From: Coraliomargarita algicola
GTDB lineage: Bacteria; Verrucomicrobiota; Verrucomicrobiia; Opitutales; Coraliomargaritaceae
DNA length: 64,000 nt
NCBI RefSeq assembly: GCF_033878955.1
Contig: NZ_CP138858.1
Location: 2,651,001 to 2,715,000, forward strand
Direction: 5' to 3'
Shown here: positions 9,387 to 18,552 of the stretch, piece by piece
How the letters are laid out: every line of letters starts with the position of its first letter
Numbering within the stretch: the stretch's first letter is position 1
Notes under the pieces: generated by a model
Seen by the model: the letters and a program-made list of their open reading frames with translations, nothing else
The model's database searches: none
Told to the model about the DNA's origin: nothing
Program-made: the position numbers and the translations under genes

Positions 9387-10025
9387 CTAAAATTGCTCCA
9401 ACAAGTCCCCAAGAGAACTTAACACTGGTTTGCCCGTAGCAGCTAAACGCTCTGGAGCATGATGACCATGCGCTAACAAAATACAATCCACACCGATCGC
9501 TTCCGCGACTTCAAAGTCATGCAAAGTGTCGCCAATCATAACCACCTCTTCAGGTGACCAAGGCAAGTGCTGGATCCAATACTGACCACGGGCCACTTTA
9601 CCCTGTGCGTAAATATTATCCGTGCCAGCCAACCCGGTAAAATGCTGACGGATGCCATAGTGTTGAACCCCTAGATCCAGCGCCTCCTGCTTCGCGGCCG
9701 ACAAGACCGAATGCGTGATTCCACGCTCAGCCATCGCCGTCAACACCTGGTCAACGCCCTCATGTAGACCACACTCCTCAAACCAACGCGCCTCATAGTC
9801 ACCAATAAACTCACGGCTCACCTGATCAAAACTATCCACATCAGTATCAAAGCCCAGAAACTCATAAAAATGAATCACTGGAAAACCAAAATTCCCCCGG
9901 TAATCCTCCACAGTGATCGGCCCCCGACCACGCCGCGCCAACAAACCATTCAAAACTTCAACGCATAGCCAAGTATCGTCGAGCAAAGTCCCATTCCAGT
10001 CCCAGATCGCATGCTTATAGTTCAT
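9387..10025 (-). CDS. HAD-superfamily hydrolase, phosphoglycolate phosphatase-like
   Basis: A 212-residue soluble phosphatase. Motif I is WDWNGT, with nucleophile Asp9 and Asn at the +2 position, as in a known HAD subgroup that reads DWNGT. Motif II serine is in SVLSAAK, the motif III lysine is probably in GKVARGQYW, and motif IV is MIGDTLHDFEVA. The cap insert after motif I is helical, as in PGP-type HADs. The physiological substrate cannot be told from sequence. It lies 2 nt downstream of the small membrane protein gene and is probably co-transcribed with it. Confidence 0.85.
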   Translation of the reverse strand: MNYKHAIWDWNGTLLDDTWLCVEVLNGLLARRGRGPITVEDYRGNFGFPVIHFYEFLGFDTDVDSFDQVSREFIGDYEARWFEECGLHEGVDQVLTAMAERGITHSVLSAAKQEALDLGVQHYGIRQHFTGLAGTDNIYAQGKVARGQYWIQHLPWSPEEVVMIGDTLHDFEVAEAIGVDCILLAHGHHAPERLAATGKPVLSSLGDLLEQF

Positions 10026-10027
10026 AA

Positions 10028-10447
10028 CTAATCCAACAAATCAGGTTTACGCTGAAAGAGCACCACCGGCACTTGCAGCAGCGCGAAAAAGATAAGCATC
10101 CCCTCAAAGCCAGGAATCCCCAAGCGCTCTCCACGTTCCGCCGCCGCCATGTAAGCAAACATCACCACGGCGATCATCACAAAGACAAACAAAGCCGAAA
10201 GCCCCACCAGTAGCCCATAGGTCCATCGCCAAGTCGAATCGGATATTCGCTGAAACGGCAGGCACAGCACGACACCATAAACTACAAAATAAACGCCTTT
10301 GAACATGTCAAAGGTCCCCGCCCCTTGAATCAGTGCTGTGACTCCCAAGGCCCAGAGCAAGAGCGCCAACACGTAGCCGGCAAAACGCGCGTAGCGCAGT
10401 CCACGGACAGTGGATACATTTCGGTCGCTTAACTCAGGCAGGCTCAT
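10028..10447 (-). CDS. Small membrane protein, four predicted helices
   Basis: A 139-residue protein with hydrophobic segments near 22-42, 50-65, 76-100 and 113-132. No recognised family motif. It is the first gene of a two-gene leftward unit with the HAD hydrolase. Nothing indicates its role. Confidence 0.65.
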   Translation of the reverse strand: MSLPELSDRNVSTVRGLRYARFAGYVLALLLWALGVTALIQGAGTFDMFKGVYFVVYGVVLCLPFQRISDSTWRWTYGLLVGLSALFVFVMIAVVMFAYMAAAERGERLGIPGFEGMLIFFALLQVPVVLFQRKPDLLD

Positions 10448-10655
10448 TCCAGCAAACAGAATACATTACCAGCGGATTGCAAAGTTTTCCTCGCACTACC
10501 GAAAAAACTCTTCCCCAACAAGGCTCGACCACACCACGACCACTCAATAAACACCAAACAAAAGTAGTGAACAAATTATCATTTGGCCTTGCCATCTGCA
10601 ATCCACCTTTCAAACTACATCGCAATCCTAAGACTTTAAACACAAGAACATAATC

Positions 10656-11744
10656 ATGGCCGCAAAAACACAAATTCAAAAGACCCAACGCACCCCAGAA
10701 GGCGATCGCAAAAACCTCGACCTCGCCATCTCCGGCATCAATAAACAATTCGGAGCCGGCGCACTGATGCGCCTTGGCGAAGCCACTAAAATGGAAGTCG
10801 ATGTCATCTCGACTGGCTCTATCGCCATCGACATCGCACTCGGCATTGGCGGCCTCCCGCGCGGTCGTATCTGCGAAATCTACGGCCCGGAAAGCTCCGG
10901 TAAAACCACTTTCTGTCTCAGCGCCATCGCCGAAGCTCAAAAGCAAGGCGGCAACGCAGTCTTCATCGACGTCGAGCATTCACTCGACCCCCGCTACGCC
11001 AAGATCGTGGGCGTGGATTTGGACAACTTAATGGTCTCTCAACCCGAAAGCGGGGAAGATGCCCTCAACATCACCGAAACACTGATCCGCTCCGGCGCAG
11101 TCGACATCATCGTAGTCGACTCTGTTGCCGCCTTGGTATCCAAGAACGAACTCGACGGACAAATGGGCGACACCACTGTCGGCCTACAAGCGCGCATGAT
11201 GAGTCAGGCAATGCGCCGCCTGACCGGCGCCATCAGCAAGTCACAGTGCGTCGTGCTCTTCACCAATCAGATTCGCGAAAAGATCGGCGTCATGTTCGGC
11301 AGCCCCGAAACACAGCCCGGTGGTCGCGCCCTCAAGTTCTTCGCATCTGTGCGGATGGATATCCGCCGAACTGGACAAATCAAAGAAAGCAACGGCAAGG
11401 TCGTCGGCAATCGCACCCGCATCAAGATCGTCAAAAACAAAGTCGCGCCCCCCTTCACCGAAAGCGAGTTCGACATCATGTACAGCGAAGGCATTTCCCA
11501 CGCCGGCTCCTTGGTCGACCTCGGCGTCGAACACAAGATCCTCGAGAAGAAGGGCTCCTGGATTTCCTACAAGGGCGAAATGATCGGCCAAGGCCGCGAA
11601 GCAGCCAAGGCCCACCTCAAGGATACGCCCGAGCTCGCCAATGAATTAACTCAGCTCATCATGGAGAAAGTGCATCCCAAAGCGGGCGAATCCCTGACCG
11701 GCGACAGCAAAGCGGAAGAAGAAAGCGAAGCAAGCGAGTCTTAA
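10656..11744 (+). CDS. recA: Recombinase RecA
   Basis: A 362-residue DNA recombinase, and the SOS coprotease in SOS-competent species. Walker A is GPESSGKT (77-84) and Walker B is DIIVVDSVAAL. The L2 region (TNQIREKIGVMFGSPE, GGRALKFFASVR) and the acidic C-terminal tail are all present. One small oddity is DVEHSLDP in place of the usual DAEHALDP. The upstream spacer (10448-10655) shows no convincing LexA palindrome. It is monocistronic, followed by a strong terminator. Confidence 0.98.
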   Translation: MAAKTQIQKTQRTPEGDRKNLDLAISGINKQFGAGALMRLGEATKMEVDVISTGSIAIDIALGIGGLPRGRICEIYGPESSGKTTFCLSAIAEAQKQGGNAVFIDVEHSLDPRYAKIVGVDLDNLMVSQPESGEDALNITETLIRSGAVDIIVVDSVAALVSKNELDGQMGDTTVGLQARMMSQAMRRLTGAISKSQCVVLFTNQIREKIGVMFGSPETQPGGRALKFFASVRMDIRRTGQIKESNGKVVGNRTRIKIVKNKVAPPFTESEFDIMYSEGISHAGSLVDLGVEHKILEKKGSWISYKGEMIGQGREAAKAHLKDTPELANELTQLIMEKVHPKAGESLTGDSKAEEESEASES

Positions 11745-11791
11745 ACAAACTAGCGACTACATCGCAGGCTGCATTTAAAATGCTTAAACCC

Positions 11792-11830
11792 AAAGCGCAC
11801 TGACCACACTACTGGCAGTGCGCTTTTTTT
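11792..11830 (+). terminator. Rho-independent terminator after recA
   Basis: AAAGCGCACTG pairs with CAGTGCGCTTT, with a T-run to 11830. It lies about 45 nt after the recA stop. Confidence 0.9.
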
Positions 11831-11872
11831 GAGCAGGAGAAGCTCCCCATGAATGCTTATAATTCAAACGTA

Positions 11873-11893
11873 GCGTGTCCGCTTGCGGACGCC
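11873..11893. repeat. Dispersed palindromic repeat, copy A
   Basis: GCGTGTCCGCTTGCGGACGCC forms a hairpin (GTCCGC/GCGGAC with a 2-nt loop). A 22-nt near-copy occurs in the opposite orientation at 33999-34020. The rest of the 11831-12037 spacer shows nothing else recognisable. Confidence 0.65.
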
Positions 11894-12037
11894 GGTGATC
11901 CGAAATGTAAGCGCGCCGAAGCTTAAACGCTGCGGGAGGATCTGGAACGGAGGGTATTTTTAGAACTGTTCGCGGCTCTCCCCCCAAGTCATTGCGCAAG
12001 CAACAACTTGGCAAACGCAACGCCCGCCAAAAACTAC

Positions 12038-12454
12038 TTAACTCATCTTTTTAGGTTTAAGCTCGGACGCTGCCTTTGCTTTTTTCAGGTCCAGTTCAAA
12101 GCTCTTGGAACACTCCAAACAGTCCACCTTCTTCGAAGCAAAAGGGAGCACAAAACCGATCGCCACGCTGATCGCGGTGAACAAGTTCATCTCCCTCATT
12201 TTCACATTGCCTGAGCCACAGAAAGGACAAACCAAAAGTCCATTCGCCTCCTTAGGCAAATTCAGTATCTCCCTGGCTTGCGTCTCGTCGGCGTCTGAGA
12301 CCTCAAGTTTGACTCCACCGACAGCATTGGAATACATCCAATAGTTACCAACAGTATCCGCATCCCTCACATTGACGACAATACCATTCCCCTCCAACAA
12401 AGAGGCCGCTAGATAAGCCTCTTCCGGCTTAGAGTAAGATGCGATCTGTTTCAT
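12038..12454 (-). CDS. DUF2007 domain protein with C-terminal zinc ribbon
   Basis: A 138-residue cytoplasmic protein. The N-terminal half (KQIASYSKPEEAYLAASLLE, VNVRDADTV, VKLEVSDADETQAREIL) matches the DUF2007 putative signal-transducing fold. The C-terminal half has CPFCGS and CLECSK, a four-cysteine zinc ribbon around a hydrophobic loop. Start at 12454 (MKQIAS) is preferred to the upstream ATG at 12466. The function is unknown. It is last in a leftward cluster with a secreted protein and a DUF6159-like membrane protein. Confidence 0.75.
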   Translation of the reverse strand: MKQIASYSKPEEAYLAASLLEGNGIVVNVRDADTVGNYWMYSNAVGGVKLEVSDADETQAREILNLPKEANGLLVCPFCGSGNVKMREMNLFTAISVAIGFVLPFASKKVDCLECSKSFELDLKKAKAASELKPKKMS

Positions 12455-12467
12455 ACGGCGCTCCACG

Positions 12468-12944
12468 CTAGTTACTGGGAAGAGCCTTTAACAACTCCTG
12501 CTTGACCGTCATCGTCACATCGTCGATGGCACCGCGCGTAAACAGCAGCGAACTCCTATACTCATCTTTGAAAATGATCTCATAGCGATCTTCAAACACC
12601 CGCTCAATCAGCTCCAACAAATGTTTCTGGCACAGCTGGTCCACCTTCTTTTGATCGCTATCGTCATGCATCATTCCCGCAGCCGCTGCCCTCGGGTCGA
12701 ACGCTTCACCTCGCATCATCGCGGACTGCATCTTCTCTTGAGCCGCTTTCGCAGCCTCCTTCTTGGCATAGAATCGCTCCCCCAACTCCTCATTGCCGGC
12801 CATGTTCAAAACCACTTGAACTAGCAAATCGTCGATTTCATTGTAGTCGACCTTAGCCACGCTGGCCTTGGTGCTCTCTGCACTGGCTGATGACAGCATC
12901 AACAAGCAGATTAATAGTTGGATCATTTTAGATTTAATTTTCAT
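12468..12944 (-). CDS. Small exported protein of unknown function
   Basis: A 158-residue protein with an N-terminal signal peptide (KSKMIQLLICLLMLSSASAES), which decides the start at 12944; residues upstream in the open frame do not fit. The mature part is helical and charged (NEELGERFYAKKEAAKAAQ), with a Met-rich stretch. The C-terminal region (LFTRGAIDDVTMTVKQELL) resembles DUF2059-like periplasmic proteins only weakly. It sits 14 nt upstream of the DUF2007 start and may be co-transcribed. Confidence 0.6.
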   Translation of the reverse strand: MKIKSKMIQLLICLLMLSSASAESTKASVAKVDYNEIDDLLVQVVLNMAGNEELGERFYAKKEAAKAAQEKMQSAMMRGEAFDPRAAAAGMMHDDSDQKKVDQLCQKHLLELIERVFEDRYEIIFKDEYRSSLLFTRGAIDDVTMTVKQELLKALPSN

Positions 12945-13011
12945 GACGTGTGTTGTTTTATTTTTTTGGGGGAGAGAACTTATGAATGAGGCTGCAGAGA
13001 GAGATATCCCC

Positions 13012-13875
13012 TCAAGCCTTCGAACGAAAAGCCTGCGCAAACTCAGCAGCACTCACATCGTCGGGTAATCCGCGGCCTGTCGCGTAGGTGTAGAGGTAGG
13101 CCTTAAAAATACCATCTGCGGCCGCCGTCGCTGCCACCGCCACCACGACCATCAAACTTGTAGACATAATGGCAATGACCAGCAAAGCGCTCGAATCATT
13201 GCTAAACGCGAACCAAAAAAGCAGGCCGCCCAGCGCAAAAATCGGCAGCATCAATAAAAATGCAATCGTGCCCAACGAAAAATTCCCCATCAAGGCCGTG
13301 CCCCAAGTAGATTTCAAAGTTCGCATTGAACGCTGAAACGCCTCAATCGGCCCCACCCCATCAGTCACGATAATCGGCACCACGAAATACGTCATCGCAG
13401 TCCAAGCCGAACCTAGGATCGCGGCGACAAAACGCCCGGCCTTTTCGTTGCGCTCGATAGCCTTCAGCAGCATACCAATCACCGCAGAGATCAGAGCCCA
13501 CCCAAAAATGGAATGAATACGCCGCAATGCAAATTTAAGCCCAAAGCCTACACCTGCACTCCCGCGCTCTAGGATTTCCATCACACAGGCACAAAGCGCC
13601 GTGTTAAAGAACACGATCACAAAGTAATTACAAAAATAGAATAGAAAGGCTGTAATGTACATTGAAGCATCTTGTGGCTGCTCACTCGTGCCATCCATCG
13701 CCGCCGACCATTCTTCAAACAGCCCGAACTGCCAAAGAGGCAAAATAAAACTGGCCAAGACCAAAAAGGTCGCCGCCGTCGAAAGTACCGGAAACAGAGT
13801 CAAATGCTTGTGCTCCCGCAGCATGCCATAACTCAACTTAGTAAAGTCCCAACTACGAGATAATGATTCAAACAT
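13012..13875 (-). CDS. Multi-pass membrane protein, DUF6159-like
   Basis: A 287-residue integral membrane protein with about six hydrophobic segments. The N-terminus SRSWDFTKLSYGMLREHKHL and the FPVLSTAATFLV segment match the widespread DUF6159 family of unknown function. The GVGPIEAFQRSMRTLKSTWG loop between helices is also typical. It is first gene of a leftward cluster, and its upstream region is the 97-bp repeat block, so any promoter lies in or next to that block. Confidence 0.7.
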   Translation of the reverse strand: MFESLSRSWDFTKLSYGMLREHKHLTLFPVLSTAATFLVLASFILPLWQFGLFEEWSAAMDGTSEQPQDASMYITAFLFYFCNYFVIVFFNTALCACVMEILERGSAGVGFGLKFALRRIHSIFGWALISAVIGMLLKAIERNEKAGRFVAAILGSAWTAMTYFVVPIIVTDGVGPIEAFQRSMRTLKSTWGTALMGNFSLGTIAFLLMLPIFALGGLLFWFAFSNDSSALLVIAIMSTSLMVVVAVAATAAADGIFKAYLYTYATGRGLPDDVSAAEFAQAFRSKA

Positions 13876-13923
13876 AAGCTAGGACTAAGCCAACTAAAAC
13901 AAAATGTAAATATCGTTCTTTTC

Positions 13924-14520
13924 GAGGCACTCAGACAGCTCCGGACACCGGCGCAATCACGGCGCTCTCCAAAACAGAGTTTTGAGGCTACACCTGCCCC
14001 GTAAGCTCGGTTCTCTGAACCGGGCACTCACACAGTTCCGGACACCGGCGCAATCACGACGCTCTCCAAAACAGAGTTTTGAAGCTACACCTGCCCCGTA
14101 AGCTCGGTTCTCCGAACCGGGCACTCACACAGCTACCAGACACCGGCACAATCACGACGCTCCCCAAAACAAAGTTTTGAGGCTACACCTGCCCCGTAAG
14201 CTCGGTTCTTTGAACCGGGCACTCAGACAGCTCCGAACACCGGCGCAATCACGACGCTCCCCAAAGCAGAGTTTTGAGGCTACATCTGGCCCGTAAGCTC
14301 GGTTCTTTGAACCGGGCACTCAGGCAGCTCCGGACACCGGCGCAATCACGGCGCTCCCCAAAACAAAGTTTTGAGGCTACACCTGCCTGCTCTCCAAAAC
14401 AGAGTTTTGAAGCTACACCTGCCCCGTAAGCTCGGTTCTCTGAACCGGGCACTCAGACAGCTCCGGACACCGGCACAATCACGGCGCTCTCAAAAACAGA
14501 GTTTTGAGGCTACTCCTGGC
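13924..14520. repeat. Block of ~97-bp structured tandem repeats, about six copies
   Basis: The word CACTC recurs at 13928, 14025, 14122, 14220, 14317 and 14450, giving periods of 97, 97, 98, 97 and 133. The last is one unit plus a ~36-bp internal duplication at about 14386-14421. Each unit carries small inverted repeats, three with 3-nt loops: CCGG-ACA-CCGG, AAAAC-AGA-GTTTT and CGGTTC-TCT-GAACCG. Loops vary between copies (AGA/AAA; TCT/TCC/TTT) while most stems stay paired. GCTCGGTTC/GAACCGGGC pairs better as plus-strand RNA because of one U-G wobble. The block fills the 650-bp gap between two leftward genes. Open frames inside it are repeat artefacts. Confidence 0.92.
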
Positions 14521-14526
14521 CGGCTG

Positions 14527-15165
14527 CTAGCGCTCGTTCCAGCCCTTACCGGAAAACACTTTAGGCATGCACTTCTCAATCCGTGCAGCCTTTGTCTTCG
14601 ACTGCTTTGCAGATGTAAAATAGAGCAGATAACCGCGCTGCCGACCTGGCGTGAGCGCGGCAAAGGCAGCCTTAAAGTCGGCATTTTGCTCAAACGCCTC
14701 AATCAGTTCTTGCGGATACGCAGGCTGCCCAAGCTTCGGATCGCTGACCGCTTTGCCAGACTTTTCGATCTCAATGGCTTGCGCGACATAGCCCAGCAAA
14801 GCCTCTTCAAGCGACGCCACAGATTCCGTATTTTTAAACCGGATACAACGTGCAAAACGTGTATTCTCTCCAGGCAAGTCCAAGATCGCTGCTGTATCCT
14901 TCATTTCCGATCCCCGAAAAAAAGAAAGCACCACTGACTCCTTCAGCGCCCCCAGCATCAGCACATTTTTATTTGCATAAGTATAACAAGGCGCCCCCCA
15001 TTTGATCACTTCCACCAACTCAGTCTGTAAAACAATTGCGCGCAACGAGCGAAGCACCTCCGCCCAAGGATGCACTTTACAGTCCGGCGTACCTCCGAGC
15101 GCACAACGGCCACAACCGGCCTTAAGGTATTCATCCACATTGCTGGGTTTTACTGGCTTCGACAT
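14527..15165 (-). CDS. YdeI/OmdA-type protein with DUF1801-like domain
   Basis: A 212-residue soluble protein. The N-terminal half (VIKWGAPCYTYANKNVLMLGALKESVVLSFFRG) matches the DUF1801/YdhG fold. The C-terminal half (PAYPQELIEAFEQNADFKAAFAALTPGRQRGYLLYF) is the YdeI-like bacteriocin-protection/OmpD-associated domain, ending with SAKQSKTKAARIEKC. An extra N-terminal segment has three cysteines (CGRCALGGTPDC). The start at 15165 gives MSKPVKP and lies 4 nt after the kinase stop, so the two are probably translated together. The molecular role is unclear for the whole family. Confidence 0.8.
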   Translation of the reverse strand: MSKPVKPSNVDEYLKAGCGRCALGGTPDCKVHPWAEVLRSLRAIVLQTELVEVIKWGAPCYTYANKNVLMLGALKESVVLSFFRGSEMKDTAAILDLPGENTRFARCIRFKNTESVASLEEALLGYVAQAIEIEKSGKAVSDPKLGQPAYPQELIEAFEQNADFKAAFAALTPGRQRGYLLYFTSAKQSKTKAARIEKCMPKVFSGKGWNER

Positions 15166-15169
15166 ACAA

Positions 15170-16147
15170 TTACTGTGATGGAGCATCCCCCGAGGCAATC
15201 GTCTGCACGCGCACACGCGCCATTCGCTGCTGCAATTCATCGGGCGCAGGAAGCGCAGACACTAAAGACTCCAATCGGCTCCAAGCATACACAGTGGCCC
15301 TGCGCGCGCAGTCCTCTAGCGGCGCTCCCGCCAGGCGCCCCTGCAAATAACCCGCCAAAAGGGAATCACCGGCACCCACGGTGCTGATCACATTGACTGG
15401 AGGCGCGCTCGCCATCAGCTCGGAATCTTCCGTCAGAAACAACGCCCCATCGCCTCCCAGCGAAACGATTAGGTTCGGAATGCGCTCGCGACAGAGCTTA
15501 CGCGCCGCTTCCAGAGTGGCTTGGAAATCGTCAAATTTCGCATCCAATAACTCCGCCAACTCATGCTCATTGGGCTTCGCCAAATCTACGCCCGCAGCGA
15601 CTGCGGCCTTCAAGGCGGCACCACTGGAATCGATCGCAACTTTGGCCCCCGCCTCACGTAAGCGAGGAATCAGCTCAAGCAAAAAGGCAGGCTCCACACC
15701 ACGGGGCAAGCTACCGGCGATCACTACCCAGGTGCCGGCTTGCACCTGTTGCAACAGAGTGGACAACAAACCCTCACATTGCGCCGAGCTGGGAGCGGGT
15801 CCTGGCAAATTGAGATCTGTGGTGTCATTCGCCTGCGCATCGATAATCTTAATGCCGGTGCGCGTTTCACCCGGCACACGAATAAAGTTATCCTGCAGAG
15901 CGTGCCGTTTGAAGTGTGTTTCAAAAATCGCGGGGTTGTCTTCGCCCAAAAAGCCAGTGACAGCAACCGAAGCTCCCCCCAGCGCGAGCATCGTAGCGAC
16001 ATTCACGCCTTTACCGCCTGCTTGGCGATGCGAATCAGTGGCCCGATGCACCGTGCCCGGCAGCAGCTGATCCACAAATACGGAATGGTCGATCGCCGGA
16101 TTTAGAGTCACTGTGATGATTGAGGGTTTAGTATTCATAGTCATCAT
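15170..16147 (-). CDS. fruK: PfkB-family sugar kinase, 1-phosphofructokinase type
   Basis: A 325-residue ribokinase-fold enzyme, probably phosphorylating fructose-1-phosphate or tagatose-6-phosphate with ATP. TVTLNPAIDHSVFVDQL and GGKGVNVATMLALGG are the FruK/LacC N-terminal signatures. The GAGDS anion hole with catalytic Asp occurs in STVGAGDSLLAGYLQG, and the DLAKPNEHELAELL segment is typical. A start at 16138 is also possible. No PTS gene is adjacent, so substrate specificity remains open. Confidence 0.88.
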   Translation of the reverse strand: MMTMNTKPSIITVTLNPAIDHSVFVDQLLPGTVHRATDSHRQAGGKGVNVATMLALGGASVAVTGFLGEDNPAIFETHFKRHALQDNFIRVPGETRTGIKIIDAQANDTTDLNLPGPAPSSAQCEGLLSTLLQQVQAGTWVVIAGSLPRGVEPAFLLELIPRLREAGAKVAIDSSGAALKAAVAAGVDLAKPNEHELAELLDAKFDDFQATLEAARKLCRERIPNLIVSLGGDGALFLTEDSELMASAPPVNVISTVGAGDSLLAGYLQGRLAGAPLEDCARRATVYAWSRLESLVSALPAPDELQQRMARVRVQTIASGDAPSQ

Positions 16148-16220
16148 GCTTGAGGCTTTCTATTATGGAGCTCCCATATTCTAACCGATCAAAGAAAAAG
16201 GTCAATGAAACGCCCCGCCA

Positions 16221-18290
16221 CTATTTTTTCTTTCTGGGCAGGCCACTCTTATTATAAACAGCCTTAGATTTACGTTTTTTGTAGGGCTTACTCTTGGCGG
16301 CACCACTCTCGCCACCGCCATGTTTACCGCTCTGCAACGTCTCGATTTGATCGCGGATCATGGCCGCTTTCTCGAATTCCAACTTACGCGCGGCCTCCAG
16401 CATTTCCTCCTCCATCTCGGCGATGACTTCCGCGACATCGCGATCGTCGGACTCCGCGAGCAGGCCGATGACATCGTCTTCGCGTTCATCGTAGCGCTTG
16501 CCGGGTGCCTGCAAGCCATCATCGATCTCGCGCTTCACCCCAACCGGGATGATGCCGTGCTGCTTATTATGTGCGAGCTGCTTCTCCCGGCGGTAATCGG
16601 TGGTTTCTAATGTGAGCTGAATCGACTTGGTAATCACATCCGCATAGAGAATGACGCGCCCCTTTTCATGGCGCGCCGCACGGCCGGCGGTTTGAATCAA
16701 GCTAGTGGCGCTACGCAGAAAGCCCTCTTTGTCTGCATCGAGAATCGCCACCAAGGCCACTTCGGGCAAGTCCAGTCCTTCCCGCAGCAGATTGACTCCA
16801 ACCAAGACATCAAATTCCCCCTTGCGCAGACGGCGCAAAATCTCAACTCGCTCGATGGCGTCGATGTCGGAGTGCAAGTATTCCACCTTCAGCCCCGCCT
16901 CGCGCAGGTAATCGCTCAAGTCCTCCGACATGCGCTTGGTCAAAGTCGTGGCTAGGGTGCGCTCTCCCATGTCGGCCGCCTGACGCACTTCGCCAATAAA
17001 GTCTTCCACCTGCCCCTGAATCGGGCGAATTTCCATCACCGGATCCACCAAGCCAGTCGGGCGAATCACTTGCTCGGCAATCACCTGGGACACATCGTAT
17101 TCATGCTGCGCGGGGGTCGCGGACACGTAGATGGTCTGCCCGGTAATTTGATTAAACTCCTCTTCCTTTTGCGGACGATTATCCATGGCCGAGGGCAGGC
17201 GAAAGCCAAAGTCGACTAGACGCTCTTTGCGCGCGCGGTCGCCATTATACATAGCACGCACCTGGGGCAAGGTCACGTGACTCTCATCGACAAAGAGCAG
17301 CGCGTCCTCGGGAAAGAAATCGATCAGGCAGAAGGGACGCTCCCCAGGCTTACGACCGGAAAGGTAGCGTGAGTAATTTTCAATGCCAGTGCAAAAGCCC
17401 ATCTCTTGCAGCAGCTCGATATCGTATTCCGTGCGCATGCGGATGCGCTGCGCCTCGATCAACATGTTTTTTGATTCAAAATATGCGACGCGCTCTTCCA
17501 ACTCTTGCCGGATGCCCGCGATCGCGGCATCAACTTTATCCTTGGGAGTCACGTATTGAGTGGCCGGATACAGGTTAAACATTTCCAGCTGCTCGCTGGT
17601 CTCTCCAGTCACAGGATCCAGCTCGCGAATACTCTCGATTTCGTCGCCCCAGAACTCAATACGAATCCCGGACTCCATATAGGCGGGGTAAATATCCACC
17701 ACATCGCCGCGCACTCGAAAGCTGCCCCGCTTGAAATCGACATCATTGCGCTCATAGAGAATCCCGACCAGCTGCTCCAGAAAGTCGTCGCGCGAAAGCT
17801 CCAGCCCCGCACGTAGCGGAAGCATCATCGCCTTGAAGTCCTCCGGCGAACCGAGACCGTAGATGCAGGACACACTGGCGATCACAATCACGTCCTTGCG
17901 GCTGATCAGCGACGACGAGGCAGAGATGCGCAGGCGCTCGATATCGTCGTTGATCGAGGAATCTTTCTCGATGTAGGTATCCGTCTGCGGAATGTAGGCC
18001 TCCGGTTGGTAGTAGTCGTAATAGCTGACGAAATACTCGACCGCATTTTCCGGAAAGAAGGCCTTAAACTCGGAGTAGAGCTGAGCAGCCAAGGTCTTAT
18101 TGTGCGAAATAATCAACGCCGGACGCTGCAACTCCTGGATAACATTGGCCATGGAGAAGGTTTTTCCCGAGCCCGTCACCCCCAACAAGGTCTGATAACG
18201 ATTGCCCGCGCGGATGGACTCGACCAATTGTCGAATCGCTTCTGGTTGGTCCCCCTGTGGGGAGTAGTCGCTGCTCAGTTTAAAATCCAC
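16221..18290 (-). CDS. uvrB: Excinuclease ABC subunit B
   Basis: A 689-residue nucleotide-excision-repair helicase that loads damaged DNA for UvrC. Walker A is GVTGSGKT (38-45). The damage-verifying beta-hairpin is in YFVSYYDYYQPEAYIP, and helicase motifs DESHVTLPQ and GVNLLREGLDLPEV are present, with a C-terminal UVR motif (RKLEFEKAAMIRDQIETL). The extra basic tail (KSKPYKKRKSKAVYNKS) follows it. The length is normal. It is divergent from the aldolase gene. Confidence 0.98.
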   Translation of the reverse strand: MDFKLSSDYSPQGDQPEAIRQLVESIRAGNRYQTLLGVTGSGKTFSMANVIQELQRPALIISHNKTLAAQLYSEFKAFFPENAVEYFVSYYDYYQPEAYIPQTDTYIEKDSSINDDIERLRISASSSLISRKDVIVIASVSCIYGLGSPEDFKAMMLPLRAGLELSRDDFLEQLVGILYERNDVDFKRGSFRVRGDVVDIYPAYMESGIRIEFWGDEIESIRELDPVTGETSEQLEMFNLYPATQYVTPKDKVDAAIAGIRQELEERVAYFESKNMLIEAQRIRMRTEYDIELLQEMGFCTGIENYSRYLSGRKPGERPFCLIDFFPEDALLFVDESHVTLPQVRAMYNGDRARKERLVDFGFRLPSAMDNRPQKEEEFNQITGQTIYVSATPAQHEYDVSQVIAEQVIRPTGLVDPVMEIRPIQGQVEDFIGEVRQAADMGERTLATTLTKRMSEDLSDYLREAGLKVEYLHSDIDAIERVEILRRLRKGEFDVLVGVNLLREGLDLPEVALVAILDADKEGFLRSATSLIQTAGRAARHEKGRVILYADVITKSIQLTLETTDYRREKQLAHNKQHGIIPVGVKREIDDGLQAPGKRYDEREDDVIGLLAESDDRDVAEVIAEMEEEMLEAARKLEFEKAAMIRDQIETLQSGKHGGGESGAAKSKPYKKRKSKAVYNKSGLPRKKK

Positions 18291-18552
18291 AGAAATACAG
18301 ATTGCAGAGTTCCCAAGAGACGCAAGCGCAAGGCGAACTTGCGACTTTGTTCGCAGAGCGACCTCACATTTCGATCAGACGCGACTGGCGTCGCATCGCT
18401 ACAATTTCAGCAGGAACTTGCGCTAGCAAGGTCTGAGCAGAATTAGAAGATTGAAAAGTAAGAAGAGAAAGAATTAACTTGCGATTCACCTACGCGCTGA
18501 ATTAGAAGCGCTTACTTCACTCGTAAAATAGATAAATCAAACTAATCGAAAG
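18291..18552. other. Divergent spacer uvrB/fba with small inverted repeats
   Basis: A 262-bp non-coding stretch that must carry promoters for both flanking genes. It contains GCGAC-TGGC-GTCGC (18381-18394) and CTTGC-GCTA-GCAAG (18417-18430), plus repeated CTTGCG words. No convincing -35/-10 pair or SOS box was identified by eye. Confidence 0.5.

Noticed and set aside
10448..10655. LexA/SOS box upstream of recA
   Set aside because: GTGAACAAATTAT is suggestive, but no symmetric partner is present and the lineage's LexA motif is not certain.
10434..10979. Leftward 181-codon open frame over the start of recA
   Set aside because: It is a shadow of the recA coding strand; recA is complete and the opposite frame has no homology.
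13924..14520. CRISPR array or short genes inside the 97-bp repeats
   Set aside because: The whole unit repeats, with no unique spacers, and no cas genes are present. Open frames on both strands repeat with the unit (for example SENRAYGAG) and lack ribosome sites.
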